A stretch of 64,000 nucleotides of DNA from Eubacteriaceae bacterium UBA6119 (GCA_002423395.1 DIVZ01000002.1:1-64000); one strand, 5' to 3'; positions 7,967 to 17,501 are shown, numbered from the stretch's first letter. Notes: generated from the sequence alone by a model not told the origin. Numbers and translations are program-made.

Positions 7967-9226
7967 TTATTTTACTAAATTCAATTTTCCGAGAATATTC
8001 ATTACCGCAAGCTTGCCGTGCTCGTATGTAAGCCCTCCCTGAAAATATACTGTATACGGCTCTGTAAGCGGGCTGTCAGCGCTCATTTCAATACTGGAGC
8101 CTTGTACAAAACATCCCGCCGCCATTATAACATCGGTATCATACCCCGGCATATCCCACGCGTAAGGCGTGACATGGCTGTCAATAGGCGAGACTTCCTG
8201 CACAGCTTTGCAAAAAAGCTCCACCTGCTGCTTAGTATCAAAACATACCGCCTGTATTATGTCGCTTCTTTTATCGTCTGTATCCGGATATGTTTTATAT
8301 CCGAGCCTCTTGAAGCAGTGTCCCATTAGCATTGAGTTTTTAAGCGCTTGGTTCGTGATTTTAGGAGCTAAAAACAAACCTTGAAGAATATTGCGGTTTT
8401 GTCCGAAATTTGCGCCGGAATCTAATCCTACACCAGGAGTGTTAAGCCTTTGCGCGCACATATTAACAAGATCAGCCCTGCCCGCTATATAGCCGCCGCT
8501 TTGGGCAATGCCGCCTCCGATATTTTTTATAAGGCTTCCCGCTATAAGATCCGCTCCAGCTTGTGAGGGTTCAAGTTTTTCAATAAATTCTCCGTAGCAA
8601 TTATCGACAAAAATAACAACATCATTTTTTACTTTTCTTATTTCGCGTATGACATTCTTAATCTCGGTAATGCCTATCGCCTTTCTGTTGTCATAGCCTG
8701 TAGAACGTTGAATGTAAATCATTTTTACGCTTGAATCAATAGCCTTTTTAACAGCCTCTATATCAATTTCGCCATAAGAAGTTAAATTAACCTGCGAATA
8801 TTTTATATCAAATTCTGAAAGCGTGCCCGAGGCTTTATCAGAAGAAATGGCGGTTTTAACTGTGGCGTACGGCTCGTTTGTTACGCTTAGCAGAGTATCA
8901 CCAGGTCTTAAAACGCCGAAAAGCGCGGTTACAATAGCGTGAGTGCCCGAAAAAAACTGGCTTCTAACCATTGCAGCATCAGCGCCAAGCACTTCGGCGT
9001 ATACTTTATCAATTATTTCTCTGCCTTCGTCATTATAGCCATACCCGGTTGTCTGCATAAAATGTCTTTCTGAAACTTTGTTTTGTTTAAAAGACGCAAG
9101 AACTTTAAGCTGATTGTATAAAAGTATTTCATCGAGCTCTTTAAATTTTTTAACAAGAGCTTCTTCTGAGTTCTGTACAAAATCAATTACTTTTTTACTT
9201 ATGCCGTAACTTGTGAATAATTCCAT
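7967..9226 (-). CDS. Methionine gamma-lyase family (aluminium-resistance type) PLP protein
   Basis: This 419-residue protein has the features of the PLP-dependent family called aluminium resistance protein or methionine gamma-lyase family (YnbB-like). It has a Cys/Met-metabolism enzyme fold with FVDNCYGEF (PLP-binding Asp) and the PLP lysine in AGSLIKNIGGGIA. Family members are often found directly after miaA in Clostridia, as here, where no bases separate the two genes. The real reaction of this subfamily is poorly known. There is no convincing ribosome site before the ATG, so it is probably translated by coupling to miaA. Confidence 0.85.
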   Translation of the reverse strand: MELFTSYGISKKVIDFVQNSEEALVKKFKELDEILLYNQLKVLASFKQNKVSERHFMQTTGYGYNDEGREIIDKVYAEVLGADAAMVRSQFFSGTHAIVTALFGVLRPGDTLLSVTNEPYATVKTAISSDKASGTLSEFDIKYSQVNLTSYGEIDIEAVKKAIDSSVKMIYIQRSTGYDNRKAIGITEIKNVIREIRKVKNDVVIFVDNCYGEFIEKLEPSQAGADLIAGSLIKNIGGGIAQSGGYIAGRADLVNMCAQRLNTPGVGLDSGANFGQNRNILQGLFLAPKITNQALKNSMLMGHCFKRLGYKTYPDTDDKRSDIIQAVCFDTKQQVELFCKAVQEVSPIDSHVTPYAWDMPGYDTDVIMAAGCFVQGSSIEMSADSPLTEPYTVYFQGGLTYEHGKLAVMNILGKLNLVK

Positions 9227-10159
9227 TTATATTTTTAGCCTTTCATCTATATATTCGCATACGCCGGCAAATAATTTGCCGAATGTATCGAATGAATTTA
9301 CCGTGAAGAATTTAACGTCTGCGTTATTTTTAAACCATGTAAGCTGTCTTTTTGCGTAATTGCGCGTTCTTTGTTTTATAATTTCCTTAGACTTGTCAAT
9401 ATCAATTTTGCCGTCAAAATATTCAAACAGTTCCTTATACCCTATCGCCTGCATACTGGGAAGACTTTTATCGTATTTTCTATCGTAAATTTCTTTCGCT
9501 TCTTCTAAAAGCCCCGAGTCAAACATTATATCAACTCTTTTATTAATACGTTCATAAAGCACGTCTCTGGGCTCGTAAGTAAGAGCAATATATGCTGCAT
9601 CACAAACTGCGGATGACTTTTTTACACTTTGCGATTTTTTCTCATTTGCCGAGTAATATATTTCAAGAGCGCGCAAGACCCTTTTAGTATTATTTTTATG
9701 AATTTTTTCAGCTTCCGCAGGATCAAGCTCGCAAAGCAGATTATGCATATATTCCGCGCCGAATTTATCCAACTTATCTTGCAGCTCTTTCTTTATTTTG
9801 ACATTTTCGCTTTTATTCCCCAAATTATATCCATACAGCAAAGCATCTATATATAAGCCTGTTCCGCCTACTAAAATCGGGATTTTATCTCGAGAAATAA
9901 TTTCTTCTATATACTGACGAGCTTTTATAATAAAAACAGCGACGTTGTATTCATCGTTTGGTTCAAGCTCATTTATAAGATAATGTTTTACGCCCTCCGT
10001 CTCAACCTCGTCGGGTGTCGCCGTTCCTATGTTCATGTCTTTATATACCTGCATTGAGTCAGCGCTTATTATCTCTCCGTTATAGCATTTGGCAAGAGAT
10101 ATACCCATAGCGGTTTTACCCGAAGCGGTGGGCCCTGCTATGATAATTATTTTATCCAT
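9227..10159 (-). CDS. miaA: tRNA dimethylallyltransferase
   Basis: A 310-residue MiaA, which transfers the dimethylallyl group to N6 of A37 in tRNAs reading U-starting codons. The P-loop GPTASGKT is at residues 9-16, followed by the family motifs SADSMQVYKDMNIGTA and VGGTGLY. It lies three bases after mutL. A GGGAGA site is within the end of mutL. Its partner MiaB, which thiolates the same base, is the first gene of this operon. Unlike many Clostridia, hfq does not follow miaA. Confidence 0.95.
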   Translation of the reverse strand: MDKIIIIAGPTASGKTAMGISLAKCYNGEIISADSMQVYKDMNIGTATPDEVETEGVKHYLINELEPNDEYNVAVFIIKARQYIEEIISRDKIPILVGGTGLYIDALLYGYNLGNKSENVKIKKELQDKLDKFGAEYMHNLLCELDPAEAEKIHKNNTKRVLRALEIYYSANEKKSQSVKKSSAVCDAAYIALTYEPRDVLYERINKRVDIMFDSGLLEEAKEIYDRKYDKSLPSMQAIGYKELFEYFDGKIDIDKSKEIIKQRTRNYAKRQLTWFKNNADVKFFTVNSFDTFGKLFAGVCEYIDERLKI

Positions 10160-10162
10160 AAA

Positions 10163-12004
10163 CTATCTCCCGAAAAGGCTGTCGATAAAAGTTTTTTTCA
10201 TTTTTACTATTATATCCCTTCCGTGTGGGCATATGAACGGAGTTTTTGTTTTTATAAGGTCTGTAAGCAGTCTGCGGATTTCCATATCGTTAAGCACTCG
10301 CCCTGATTTTACGGCGGCTTTACATGCTTTTTTTATTATATAATCGTTTCTGTCTTTAACGACATTAACATCATCATTTTTTATGCCGTCAATAATTGTT
10401 ATAAGCATTTGCGTATTCTGAGGTTCCGAGGCTATTATAGGCACTGTTAAAACTTTTATGCCGCCCGATAAAAAACTGATCTCAAAACCAATCTTATCTA
10501 AAATATCTGCGTTCTCTCTTGCTAAAAGCAAATCCGATGCAGAAAGTAAAATTTCCTCGGGCGCAAGCAGTATCTGACGTTTTGCGCTGTCTTTTAACAA
10601 ATCAGCCATAAGCAGTTCGTATATTATTCTTTCATGCGCCGCGTGCTGATCTATTAAATAAACGCAGTCTTTGCCTTGAAGCATTATGTATCTGTTAAAT
10701 ATATGACCCGAAATTTTAAGGCTTGTAAGAGTTTTAAGCTCGTTTTTGTCAATGCCCGACGATGAGGTTTCATATAATTCTTCATCGTTTACTATTGCAT
10801 CATAAGACGGCTTTTGTATGTATTCGTAGCTTATTAATTTTTCGGTATTGTACTGCGATGCCATATCGGCATCATCTTCTGTTACTTCTTCTATATCCGT
10901 TATATAAGCCATTGCTTGGGTTGATTTATATGAATTAAAATTTGCGAATTTTTCCTGTATCGGCTCTTCTGCATCTTGTTTTTCATCATCTAAATTTAAA
11001 AACAATTTATTTAAAACTGGGTTTATCTTCATTGAGGACAACGCTTCTTTAACAGCGTTTTTTATAAGCATAAAGATAAGCGTCTCATTTGCAAAACGCA
11101 CTTCCTCTTTAGAAGGATGAACATTAACATCAACCATATTATAAGGAAGAGTTATATTCAGTATATAATCCCCTGCGCCTTCACCCTGCCCGATTAATTC
11201 TTCATAAGCTTGTTTAGCGGCGGCGTATATTGTTTTGGAGGATACAAGCCTTTTATTTACGGAAATTATTTTTATCCCGCGGCTTTTTGCCCCAAGGTCA
11301 CAAAGATAACCGCTTGCGTACAGCGGAGACTGTTCGTATTTAAAATCTATAAGCTTGGATGTGAAATCTTTTCCGTATATTTCATATATTGTCTCTTTCA
11401 GGTTGGAATTTCCCGATGTAAACAGCCTTGTAGTATTATTTATTTTTAGAGAAAATGAAATATCGCAGTTGATAATTGCAAGTTGTTCTATAAGTGACGT
11501 TATTTGCCTTAATTCGTAATCAAAATTTTTGAGATGTTTTTTCCTCGCGGGAAGATTAAAAAACAGCTCGCTTATAATAATTTTTGTGCCTTTGTTTTTT
11601 GCGGTGTCTTCTTTTAACACAGGCTCTGCAGCTTTTATTTTAAAGTGCGTGCCTGCATCTTCATCTTCGGTTTTTGTATATAATTCAACTTCCGATACTA
11701 CGGATATTGCATACAGAGCCTCGCCGCGAAAACCCAATGAAGATATGTTTTCGAGGTCGTGCTCCGAATTAATTTTACTCGTGCTGTGGCGCAAAAATGC
11801 AAGCTCAATATACGCCTTGCCTATACCGCATCCGTTGTCTTCCACTGATATTTTGTTTTTATCAATGCTTATAATAATGTTATCCGCACTTGCGTCAAGC
11901 GCGTTTTCAATAAGTTCTTTTACAATGTTTAAAGGCCGCGAGATAATTTCTCCTGCGGCTATTTTTGATATTACGTTATCATCTAATACTTTAATTTCGC
12001 TCAA
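10163..12004 (-). CDS. mutL: DNA mismatch repair protein MutL (endonuclease type)
   Basis: A 613-residue MutL. The N-terminal GHKL ATPase motifs are clear (ELIENALDA near residue 32, DNGCGI, GFRGEAL). The C-terminal domain has the metal-dependent nicking motif DQHAAHERIIYE, so this is the nicking MutL of bacteria without MutH. The start is TTG, preceded by GGAGA within the last codons of mutS three bases upstream. It follows mutS and precedes miaA in one operon. Confidence 0.95.
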   Translation of the reverse strand: MSEIKVLDDNVISKIAAGEIISRPLNIVKELIENALDASADNIIISIDKNKISVEDNGCGIGKAYIELAFLRHSTSKINSEHDLENISSLGFRGEALYAISVVSEVELYTKTEDEDAGTHFKIKAAEPVLKEDTAKNKGTKIIISELFFNLPARKKHLKNFDYELRQITSLIEQLAIINCDISFSLKINNTTRLFTSGNSNLKETIYEIYGKDFTSKLIDFKYEQSPLYASGYLCDLGAKSRGIKIISVNKRLVSSKTIYAAAKQAYEELIGQGEGAGDYILNITLPYNMVDVNVHPSKEEVRFANETLIFMLIKNAVKEALSSMKINPVLNKLFLNLDDEKQDAEEPIQEKFANFNSYKSTQAMAYITDIEEVTEDDADMASQYNTEKLISYEYIQKPSYDAIVNDEELYETSSSGIDKNELKTLTSLKISGHIFNRYIMLQGKDCVYLIDQHAAHERIIYELLMADLLKDSAKRQILLAPEEILLSASDLLLARENADILDKIGFEISFLSGGIKVLTVPIIASEPQNTQMLITIIDGIKNDDVNVVKDRNDYIIKKACKAAVKSGRVLNDMEIRRLLTDLIKTKTPFICPHGRDIIVKMKKTFIDSLFGR

Positions 12005-12007
12005 GTT

Positions 12008-14623
12008 TTATTCTCCAAGATTTTTCTTAAGTTCATTTAATATATTAAGCGCGTCAAGCGGAGTTATACTGTTTACCTGCAGATTTTTTATAATTTCAAG
12101 CGCGTTTTCTTCGCATTCATTTAATTTTGCGTTATCCGTTGAATACGCGCAGTATATGTTGGATTTTAGAAGACTGTCAATTTTTTCTCCGTGGTCTTTT
12201 TGCTCAAGGCTTTGTAATATTTCGGCTGCCCGCGCTATGATATTGTTTGGTATTCCCGCAAGGCGGGCAACTTCTATGCCGTAGCTTTTATCTACTATGC
12301 CCTCTTGTATTTTTCGCAGAAATATAACGCCGCTGTCTTTTTCAACTGCCCGTATGCAAAGATTAATAATCCCGTCACGCTGCCCTAACTGCGTAAGTTC
12401 GTGATAGTGCGTTGCAAACAATGTTTTCGCGCCCAGCAATTCAGCGTTTGCGATATACTCGCATACAGCCCACGCTATGGACATTCCGTCGTATGTGCTT
12501 GTGCCTCGCCCTACCTCATCAAGTATTATAAGGCTGTCTTTAGTGGCGTTTTTTAAAATATTGGCAACTTCGCTCATCTCGACCATAAATGTGCTTCTGC
12601 CCGTAAGCAAATCGTCGCTTGCGCCAACGCGCGTAAAAATTCTGTCAACTACTGAAATTTTCGCGCTTTTGGCGGGAACAAAGCTTCCCGTCTGAGCCAT
12701 AAGAGTAATAAGCGCAATTTGTCTTATGTATGTGCTTTTACCCGCCATATTGGGGCCGGTTATTATCTGCATATGTCTGTCGGCGTTATTGATGTTGCAT
12801 GAATTGGGTATAAACTCATTATTTTTATCGATTAGCTCTATTACGGGATGACGGGAATCAATTAATTCAATCTCACCGCTTTCTGTTATTTCGGGGCGGC
12901 AGTATGAGTTAATGTATGCGGTGTGGGCGAAAGATATAAGCACGTCAATTTCCGCGACAGCGTCGGCAGTTGCGAGTATGCGCTCAATTTGGTCATAAAC
13001 GCTCTGACGAACAGACTGAAAAACTTCCTTTTCCCTGTTTATCAGTTTTTCCTCCGCAGTAAGCACATCTGTTTCAAGCTGTTTTAATTCCTGAGTATAA
13101 TAGCGTTCCGAATTGGCAAGCGTTTGCTTTCTTATGTAGTTGTCGGGCACCATGCCAGCATAAGAGTTTGTTATATCTATGTAATAGCCGAAAACTTTAT
13201 TGTATTTTATTTTCAGCGTTTTTATTTTGGTTCTCTCTCGCTCGTCTTCTTCCATTTTTGCAAGAATACCTTGGCTGTTTTTAGCGATGTTTCTCAGTTT
13301 GTCAATTTCCTCGTCATAACCGTCTTTTATTACATTGCCGTCTTTTAGGTTTATCGGAGCGGTAATTGAAATTGAGGCGTCAATTAATTCTTTTATATCG
13401 TCAAGAATGTCTATCTTATCTGAAAGTTCTTTAAGAAGACTGCTTTTAGAATTTTTTGTTAGGTTTTTAATATTTTTAATTCCTACTGTTGAAGCAGAGA
13501 GCATCAGCATATCCTTAGGCGAGCAGCTGTCGTTGCATATTCGAGTTGATACCCGCTTTAAATCGTATATTTTAGATAAAACGTCAGATAGGTCGTTCAT
13601 TAAAATGATATCCGATCTTATATTTCCAACGGCGTCCTGACGGGAAATTATTTTAACATGTTTTATTAAAGGATTTTCTATCCATTCTTTTAGTTTGCGG
13701 CTGCCCATTGATGTTTTGCAGTTATCAAGTACCCATAAGAGTGAGCCGTATTTATCGCCTGTCGCCATGTTGGATGTAAGCTCAAGGTTTCGCCTTGTTG
13801 ACGAATCCAAAACCATAAAATCGTCCTGTGAATACTTGTCTATTTTTTTTATGTATTTTAAAACTTGCTTATTATTATTGTCTAAATATTTTAATACAGC
13901 TCCTGCGCATTTTACATAAAGCGCGCTGTCGGCATCAAAAAAGTCCGATTTATTAAGGCTTTGCATATCAAAGTGGCTCTTTAATACTAAAAGAGCGTTG
14001 TCGTAATCAAAATAGCTTTTATCCAGTTTCGAGATTGTGCTGTAAGATCTTGATAAAATATTTTTTCTGCCATTTGCTTCGAAAAAAATGTCATTGCATA
14101 AAATTTCTTTCGGTGAAATTTTTTCTATTTCGTTTGAAAGATTTATATACCTGTCAGGACCCGATATTACGCAAGTTTTAAATTCGGCTGTTGATACGTC
14201 CGCATAGGCAATACAAACGGAAGCGGAATTGTCGAATACACAAAGAAGATAATTGTTTTCTTTTTCATTTAAAAGCGCGTCGTCCGTAACCGTGCCGGGT
14301 GAAATTATTTTTATTATCTCGCGTTTTACAATGCCCTTTGCGGTAGCGGGATCTTCGACTTGTTCGCATACGGCGACTTTATGACCCGCTTTAATAAGTT
14401 TTGCGATATACGTATTTACAGCATGATAAGGCACGCCGCACATTGGCGCTCTGTCGTCAAGACCGCAGTTTCTGCCCGTCAGCACTAAAGAGAGCACTCT
14501 TGACGCTGTTACGGCGTCGTCGAAAAACATTTCATAAAAGTCCCCGAGCCGAAATAGTAAAATAGCGTCGGGCGCCTGTTTATGTATTTGCAGATACTGC
14601 TTCATCATCGGCGTTAGTTCCAT
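12008..14623 (-). CDS. mutS: DNA mismatch repair protein MutS
   Basis: A full-length 871-residue MutS. The mismatch-reading Phe-Tyr-Glu motif is at residues 29-31 (GDFYEMF). The ATPase part has Walker A GPNMAGKST at about residue 620, Walker B LIILDEVGRGTST and the ATHYHEL motif. An AGAGG site precedes the ATG. It is 21 bases downstream of miaB and directly upstream of mutL. Confidence 0.96.
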   Translation of the reverse strand: MELTPMMKQYLQIHKQAPDAILLFRLGDFYEMFFDDAVTASRVLSLVLTGRNCGLDDRAPMCGVPYHAVNTYIAKLIKAGHKVAVCEQVEDPATAKGIVKREIIKIISPGTVTDDALLNEKENNYLLCVFDNSASVCIAYADVSTAEFKTCVISGPDRYINLSNEIEKISPKEILCNDIFFEANGRKNILSRSYSTISKLDKSYFDYDNALLVLKSHFDMQSLNKSDFFDADSALYVKCAGAVLKYLDNNNKQVLKYIKKIDKYSQDDFMVLDSSTRRNLELTSNMATGDKYGSLLWVLDNCKTSMGSRKLKEWIENPLIKHVKIISRQDAVGNIRSDIILMNDLSDVLSKIYDLKRVSTRICNDSCSPKDMLMLSASTVGIKNIKNLTKNSKSSLLKELSDKIDILDDIKELIDASISITAPINLKDGNVIKDGYDEEIDKLRNIAKNSQGILAKMEEDERERTKIKTLKIKYNKVFGYYIDITNSYAGMVPDNYIRKQTLANSERYYTQELKQLETDVLTAEEKLINREKEVFQSVRQSVYDQIERILATADAVAEIDVLISFAHTAYINSYCRPEITESGEIELIDSRHPVIELIDKNNEFIPNSCNINNADRHMQIITGPNMAGKSTYIRQIALITLMAQTGSFVPAKSAKISVVDRIFTRVGASDDLLTGRSTFMVEMSEVANILKNATKDSLIILDEVGRGTSTYDGMSIAWAVCEYIANAELLGAKTLFATHYHELTQLGQRDGIINLCIRAVEKDSGVIFLRKIQEGIVDKSYGIEVARLAGIPNNIIARAAEILQSLEQKDHGEKIDSLLKSNIYCAYSTDNAKLNECEENALEIIKNLQVNSITPLDALNILNELKKNLGE

Positions 14624-14644
14624 AATTTTTTGCCTCTTATATTA

Positions 14645-15955
14645 TTAAATCTGGTTACCTTGAAGATAAAATGATTTAGTATTTGTAATATATACGTCTG
14701 CAATATCGCCGGCGTTTGCGCCTCCGGTAAAGTTTACAAGCTGATTATCTCGCGTTCTGCCTGTTAATATTTCCCTTTCGGTTTTGCTTCTGCCCTCGCA
14801 TAAAACCTCTACTGTAGTATTTAAATATTTATACTTATTTTCTTCTGATATTTTTTTCTGAATATCAAGCAGACGCGAAAATCTTTCTTTTATAACATCA
14901 GTTGGTATTTCGAGCTTCATATCATATGACTTTGTGCCTTTTCTGGGTGAATATATAAATGTATACGCTCCGTCAAAACGAACTTTTTCTATAATATCAA
15001 TAGTGTCGGCAAAGTCTTCTTCGCTTTCAGTGGGAAAACCGACAATTATATCTGTAGTAAGGCTTATATCGGGAATTTTTGCTTTTATTTTGTCCACTAA
15101 CGATAAATATTTTTCCCTGTCGTATTTTCTGTTCATTAAATTAAGTATTCTTGAAGAACCTGATTGAATAGGAAGATGCAAATGGTTGCATACATGGCTG
15201 CACTCGCTCATTGCGTCAATTAGCTCATCCGATAAGTCTTTGGGATGAGAAGTCATGAACCGTATTCTTTCTATGCCTTTAATTTCGTTGACTTCGCGCA
15301 GAAGAGAAGGAAAAGTAGTGCCTATATTATCGGCTATGCCGTAAGAGTTTACATTCTGACCGAGCAGCATAACCTCTTTTACGCCGCTATTTGCAAGAGA
15401 TGCGATTTCATTTAAGATATCTTGCCTTTTTCTGCTCTTTTCTCTGCCTCGGGTGTAAGGTACAACGCAGTAAGAGCAGAAATTATTGCAGCCCTGCATT
15501 ATTTTAACATAAGCCTTATATAAGTATCTGCGATGTGATTCTATGCCTTCAAAAATTTCATCTGTAGAGTTTTGAATTTCATATACAGGTTTTTTAGTCT
15601 CTAGATGTTTTTCTAAAAGAGACGGAAACTGATGCAAGTTATGCGTTCCGAAGATTATGTCTACGTACGGATACTTTTGTTTTATCTGAGTTACTATATG
15701 CTCTTGCTGCATCATGCATCCGCATACTGCTATAATCATATCGTTTTTCTTTTTTATGTTTTTCATATAGCCTAAATTGCCGAAAAATCTGTCATCTGCG
15801 TTTTCACGTACGCTGCATGTATTCATTATTAAAATGTCGGCATCATTAATATTGCCTGTGCTGCAGTAGCCCAAATCTTTTAACATTTTTGAAATTTTTT
15901 CGCTGTCGTTTTCGTTCATCTGGCAGCCGTAAGTTATTATATTATATTTTTTCAT
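14645..15955 (-). CDS. miaB: tRNA-2-methylthio-N6-dimethylallyladenosine synthase
   Basis: A 436-residue methylthiotransferase. The N-terminal MTTase domain has Cys11, Cys47 and Cys80 for the auxiliary cluster. The radical-SAM cluster motif CNNFCSYC is at Cys156, Cys160 and Cys163, and a C-terminal TRAM domain spans about 370-436. It adds the 2-methylthio group to i6A37 made by MiaA. AGAGGT precedes the ATG. It is the first gene of the miaB-mutS-mutL-miaA operon, divergent from the SASP cluster. Confidence 0.95.
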   Translation of the reverse strand: MKKYNIITYGCQMNENDSEKISKMLKDLGYCSTGNINDADILIMNTCSVRENADDRFFGNLGYMKNIKKKNDMIIAVCGCMMQQEHIVTQIKQKYPYVDIIFGTHNLHQFPSLLEKHLETKKPVYEIQNSTDEIFEGIESHRRYLYKAYVKIMQGCNNFCSYCVVPYTRGREKSRKRQDILNEIASLANSGVKEVMLLGQNVNSYGIADNIGTTFPSLLREVNEIKGIERIRFMTSHPKDLSDELIDAMSECSHVCNHLHLPIQSGSSRILNLMNRKYDREKYLSLVDKIKAKIPDISLTTDIIVGFPTESEEDFADTIDIIEKVRFDGAYTFIYSPRKGTKSYDMKLEIPTDVIKERFSRLLDIQKKISEENKYKYLNTTVEVLCEGRSKTEREILTGRTRDNQLVNFTGGANAGDIADVYITNTKSFYLQGNQI

Positions 15956-16090
15956 TCATACCTCTGGATAATCTTTATAATTTTATCAATTTTTTTAATA
16001 AAAATAAACAAAATTTATCAAAAATTGGAAGAGTAATTTTTTTGCAAAAACAAAAAATAATATTGCTTTAAGAATTGGAGGTGAAATATA

Positions 16091-16279
16091 ATGGCAAAAT
16101 CAAGTATGACTAAAAAAGCTCTTCAACCTTTGAGAGATCAAGTAGCAAGCAGCTTAGGAGTTAATCTTTCTGACGGTGCGAACCTTACAACAGCTCAGGT
16201 TGGTCACGTAGGCGGACAGATGGTTAAAAAGATGATTGATTCTTATACAGGAACGTCTTCAACAAGCTTTCGAGGATAA
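16091..16279 (+). CDS. Alpha/beta-type small acid-soluble spore protein 1
   Basis: A 62-residue SASP, a forespore protein that coats and protects DNA. The C-terminal helix motif GHVGGQMVKKMIDSY is typical of the alpha/beta family. The usual Gpr-protease site region reads RDQVASSLG, without the Glu residues seen in classical members. GGAGGTG precedes the ATG. It is the first of six related genes; the bases from TTTAAGAATTGG to the start codon are almost identical in the first three. Confidence 0.92.
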   Translation: MAKSSMTKKALQPLRDQVASSLGVNLSDGANLTTAQVGHVGGQMVKKMIDSYTGTSSTSFRG

Positions 16280-16293
16280 TAAATGAAATAATT

Positions 16294-16317
16294 AAACGCC
16301 CTGACGGGCGTTTTTAT
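16294..16317 (+). terminator. Terminator after SASP 1
   Basis: The stem ACGCCC/GGGCGT with a TGAC loop and a T5 run (16296-16315), extended by flanking A-T pairs. Confidence 0.85.
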
Positions 16318-16341
16318 ATTTAAAAAAAATTTAAATTATTT

Positions 16342-16373
16342 CCAGTTTAATATTTAAAATTTAAAACATAATA
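16342..16373 (+). promoter_or_regulatory. Candidate forespore (sigma-G) promoter of SASP 2
   Basis: CCAGTTTA (16342-16349), 17 bases, then CATAATA (16367-16373). The same arrangement recurs before SASP 3 and SASP 6. The -10 part fits the CATnnTA pattern of sigma-G/F promoters; the -35 part is a looser fit. Confidence 0.6.
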
Positions 16374-16404
16374 TTAATGATTTAAGAATTGGAGGTGAAA
16401 TATA

Positions 16405-16587
16405 ATGGCAAAATCAAGTAGCGCTAAAAGAGCACTTCAACCTTTGAAAGATCAAGTAGCCAGCAGCTTAGGAGTTAATCTGTCAAACGGCGCGAGTCTT
16501 ACAACTTCGCAGGTTGGTCATGTAGGCGGACAGATGGTTAAAAAGATGATTGATTCTTACACAGGTACTTCATCAAGTTTAAGATAA
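16405..16587 (+). CDS. Alpha/beta-type small acid-soluble spore protein 2
   Basis: A 60-residue SASP very similar to SASP 1 (KDQVASSLGVNLS, then GHVGGQMVKKMIDSY). It is expected to bind and protect spore DNA. It has its own candidate promoter and its own terminator, so it is a separate transcription unit. The start follows GGAGGTGAAATATA. Confidence 0.92.
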   Translation: MAKSSSAKRALQPLKDQVASSLGVNLSNGASLTTSQVGHVGGQMVKKMIDSYTGTSSSLR

Positions 16588-16601
16588 TAAGAAAATTTAC
16601 G

Positions 16602-16627
16602 GAACGCTTTAAAAGGCGTTCTTTTTA
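16602..16627 (+). terminator. Terminator after SASP 2
   Basis: The stem GAACGC/GCGTTC (16602-16607 with 16616-16621) followed by a T-run. Confidence 0.8.
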
Positions 16628-16638
16628 AACTTTTTTTT

Positions 16639-16670
16639 CCAGTGTATTTTTTATATTTTAAAGCAAAATA
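16639..16670 (+). promoter_or_regulatory. Candidate forespore promoter of SASP 3
   Basis: CCAGTGTA (16639-16646), 17 bases, then CAAAATA (16664-16670). This matches the motif before SASP 2 and SASP 6 in sequence and spacing. Confidence 0.6.
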
Positions 16671-16701
16671 TTAATGATTTAAGAATTGGAGGTGAAATAT
16701 A

Positions 16702-16890
16702 ATGGCAAAATCCAGCAGCACAAAAAGAGCTCTTGAACCTTTAAAAAATTCAATAGCCAGCAGCTTAAACGTTAATTTGTCTGACGGCCCGAACCTTACA
16801 ACTGCTCAGGTTGGTCATGTAGGCGGACAGATGGTTAAAAAAATGATTGATTCTTATACTGGTAGTTCGTCTACAAGTTTCCGTGGATAA
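16702..16890 (+). CDS. Alpha/beta-type small acid-soluble spore protein 3
   Basis: A 62-residue SASP with the same C-terminal DNA-binding helix as SASP 1 and 2. The protease-site region is more diverged (KNSIASSLN). It has its own candidate promoter and terminator and the shared GGAGGTGAAATATA leader. Confidence 0.92.
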   Translation: MAKSSSTKRALEPLKNSIASSLNVNLSDGPNLTTAQVGHVGGQMVKKMIDSYTGSSSTSFRG

Positions 16891-16909
16891 TAAATAATAA
16901 TAAATAATA

Positions 16910-16936
16910 AAAGAACGTCTTTGGACGTTCTTTTTA
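16910..16936 (+). terminator. Terminator after SASP 3
   Basis: A perfect 10-bp stem AAAGAACGTC/GACGTTCTTT with a TTTG loop, followed by T residues. Confidence 0.88.
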
Positions 16937-17021
16937 ATTTTTAGAAAAATCTGATTTCTTTTATTGCCAGAGTAAAAAGACATAAAAAACATAAAATAAT
17001 TTAAATAAAGGAGGATGAAAA

Positions 17022-17207
17022 ATGCCAAAAAAAGATAAAAGAACTCTTCAGCCTTTGAAAAATGAAATTGCTAAAAATTCAAATTTATCGAATGATCTGA
17101 ATTTAAAGACTGCTCAAACAGGATATGTTAGCGGGCAGATGGTTAATAATGTAATAAACTCTTATAAACACAGTATGAAAAGAGCAGATACTTCAATGCT
17201 GGATTAA
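17022..17207 (+). CDS. Divergent alpha/beta-type SASP 4
   Basis: A 61-residue SASP relative. The N-terminal helix (TLQPLKNEIAKNS) keeps one Glu at the presumed protease site, unlike its neighbours. The C-terminal motif is altered to GYVSGQMVNNVINSY. AAAGGAGG precedes the ATG, and CCAGAGTA at 16968 may be its -35 region. It probably forms one transcript with SASP 5, 33 bases on, since no terminator lies between them. Confidence 0.8.
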   Translation: MPKKDKRTLQPLKNEIAKNSNLSNDLNLKTAQTGYVSGQMVNNVINSYKHSMKRADTSMLD

Positions 17208-17240
17208 TTAAGAAAGCATATTATAAAGGAGCAAATTATT

Positions 17241-17429
17241 ATGAACCAAAATCACGACGATATATATCTTAGTAAATCACTTGAAAATAAAACAAACGAT
17301 ACAAAAAATACAGATTTATCGGATAGCAGATTTAAAGAATACGGCAAAGTCGGAGGATTAATGGTAAAGGAAATGATAGAGTCATATGAACAAAACCTTA
17401 TTGATAAAACAGAAAATAAAATGAGGTGA
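17241..17429 (+). CDS. Highly divergent SASP-like protein 5
   Basis: A 62-residue protein. Only the C-terminal half keeps the SASP signature (GKVGGLMVKEMIESYEQ); the N-terminal helix is replaced by a polar, Asp/Lys/Asn-rich sequence. AAAGGAG precedes the ATG. It may be a minor SASP or one with a changed function; the assignment rests on the C-terminal motif and on position in the cluster. Confidence 0.7.
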   Translation: MNQNHDDIYLSKSLENKTNDTKNTDLSDSRFKEYGKVGGLMVKEMIESYEQNLIDKTENKMR

Positions 17430-17501
17430 TAAAATATGGATATTTTTCTTGATATGCTTATTTAAATTAGCTTGAATTTTACCAAACAATTCTAATATTT
17501 A

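Noticed and set aside
10089..12284. Long plus-strand frames opposite mutL and mutS
   Set aside because: They are antisense shadows of well-supported genes, with no ribosome sites and no recognisable protein pattern.
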